From: Acanthornis magna
Taxonomy: Eukaryota; Chordata; Aves; Passeriformes; Acanthizidae
DNA length: 64,000 bases
Assembly: GCA_036785705.1 (NCBI GenBank)
Contig: JAWUZG010000032.1
Span: 13,348,001 to 13,412,000, forward strand
Reading direction: 5' to 3'
Part shown: positions 63,649-64,000 of the stretch, piece by piece
How positions within the stretch are numbered: the stretch's first letter is position 1
How the letters are laid out: each line of letters begins with the position of its first letter
Notes under the pieces: generated by a model
The model's database searches: none
What the model was told of the DNA's origin: nothing
The model's input: the letters and a program-made list of their open reading frames with translations, nothing else
Translations under genes and position numbers: made by a program

Positions 63649-64000
63649 TGGAGAAATAAAGCCATGACTACACTGTCCTATGTCCTGTACACCTGAAGAA
63701 CATCAGTGCTTGCTGCCTCATCACCAGCCCTGGCCCTGGCAGCTGATGCAGCGACAGGGCTTGCGCAGGACTGACCGCCGCTCGGGACAACCCTGGAGCT
63801 CAGGAAGGGTTGCTGAGGGCTGTGTGCTAGCAGGAACACAGGATCAGAAATGTTCCCATGTGCCTTTGCATGTGAATAAGTGGTTCAGGTCTGGGTCACC
63901 ACCACCAGCTAAATGTTGTGCTCACTGAGGCTGAACAAAATTTCAGTCTCTGTTGACATGCTGTGCATCCTTACTGGCCTGCGGCTGTAAGCTCACTCTC
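63649..64000. other. Unassigned flank after the LTR
   Basis: GC-richer sequence with an 82-codon open frame (63680-63928) lacking any recognisable domain. It is not convincingly retroviral internal sequence. Confidence 0.5.

Overview
The window looks like bird nuclear DNA. It is AT-rich and intron-dominated, carries several CR1 LINE fragments of avian type (one with a terminal ATTCCATGATTCCA tail), and has a solo-like LTR ending in the 'GGTTTAAACCACAACA'-type tail common in birds. The LTR type fits a non-galliform bird better than a chicken, but that rests on memory of the repeat family and is not certain. No bacterial-style gene organisation, tRNA, rRNA or CRISPR array was seen.

The only protein-coding gene I can support is BCKDHB, on the plus strand: the E1-beta subunit of the mitochondrial branched-chain 2-oxoacid dehydrogenase complex. 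The window starts inside intron 8. It contains exon 9 (11402-11488, 29 codons), a 40,133-bp phase-0 intron (11489-51621), and the last coding exon with its stop (51622-51762, 46 codons plus TGA). Twelve bases past the stop lies a strong splice donor. No canonical AATAAA occurs before a good acceptor and AATAAA about 4 kb downstream, so the 3' UTR is probably spliced: intron 51775-55527, terminal exon about 55528-55870.

Layout: 1-11401 intron 8, with a reverse CR1 at 1780-2385 and an old CR1 at 8690-9165; 11402-11488 exon 9; 11489-51621 intron 9, with CR1 copies at 12517-12859, 29325-30030 (reverse) and 32808-33305 plus simple repeats; 51622-51762 final coding exon; 51775-55527 putative 3' UTR intron, with a CR1 tail, a cluster of palindromes and an LTR end; 55871-64000 probably intergenic and more GC-rich from about 59 kb, with a CR1 3' end, an LTR scrap, a CpG-dense patch and a complete-looking LTR at 63116-63648.

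The most unusual signal not explained by genes or transposons is a set of short, perfect or near-perfect hairpins with tiny loops (often exactly 5 nt). Arms reach 15 bp (16137-16171), 13 bp (19840-19870) and 11 bp (34512-34538), and three palindromes lie within 104 bp at 53137-53240. By rough hand estimate this exceeds chance, and it resembles the footprint of template-switch mutation. No new enzymatic or defence system was found.
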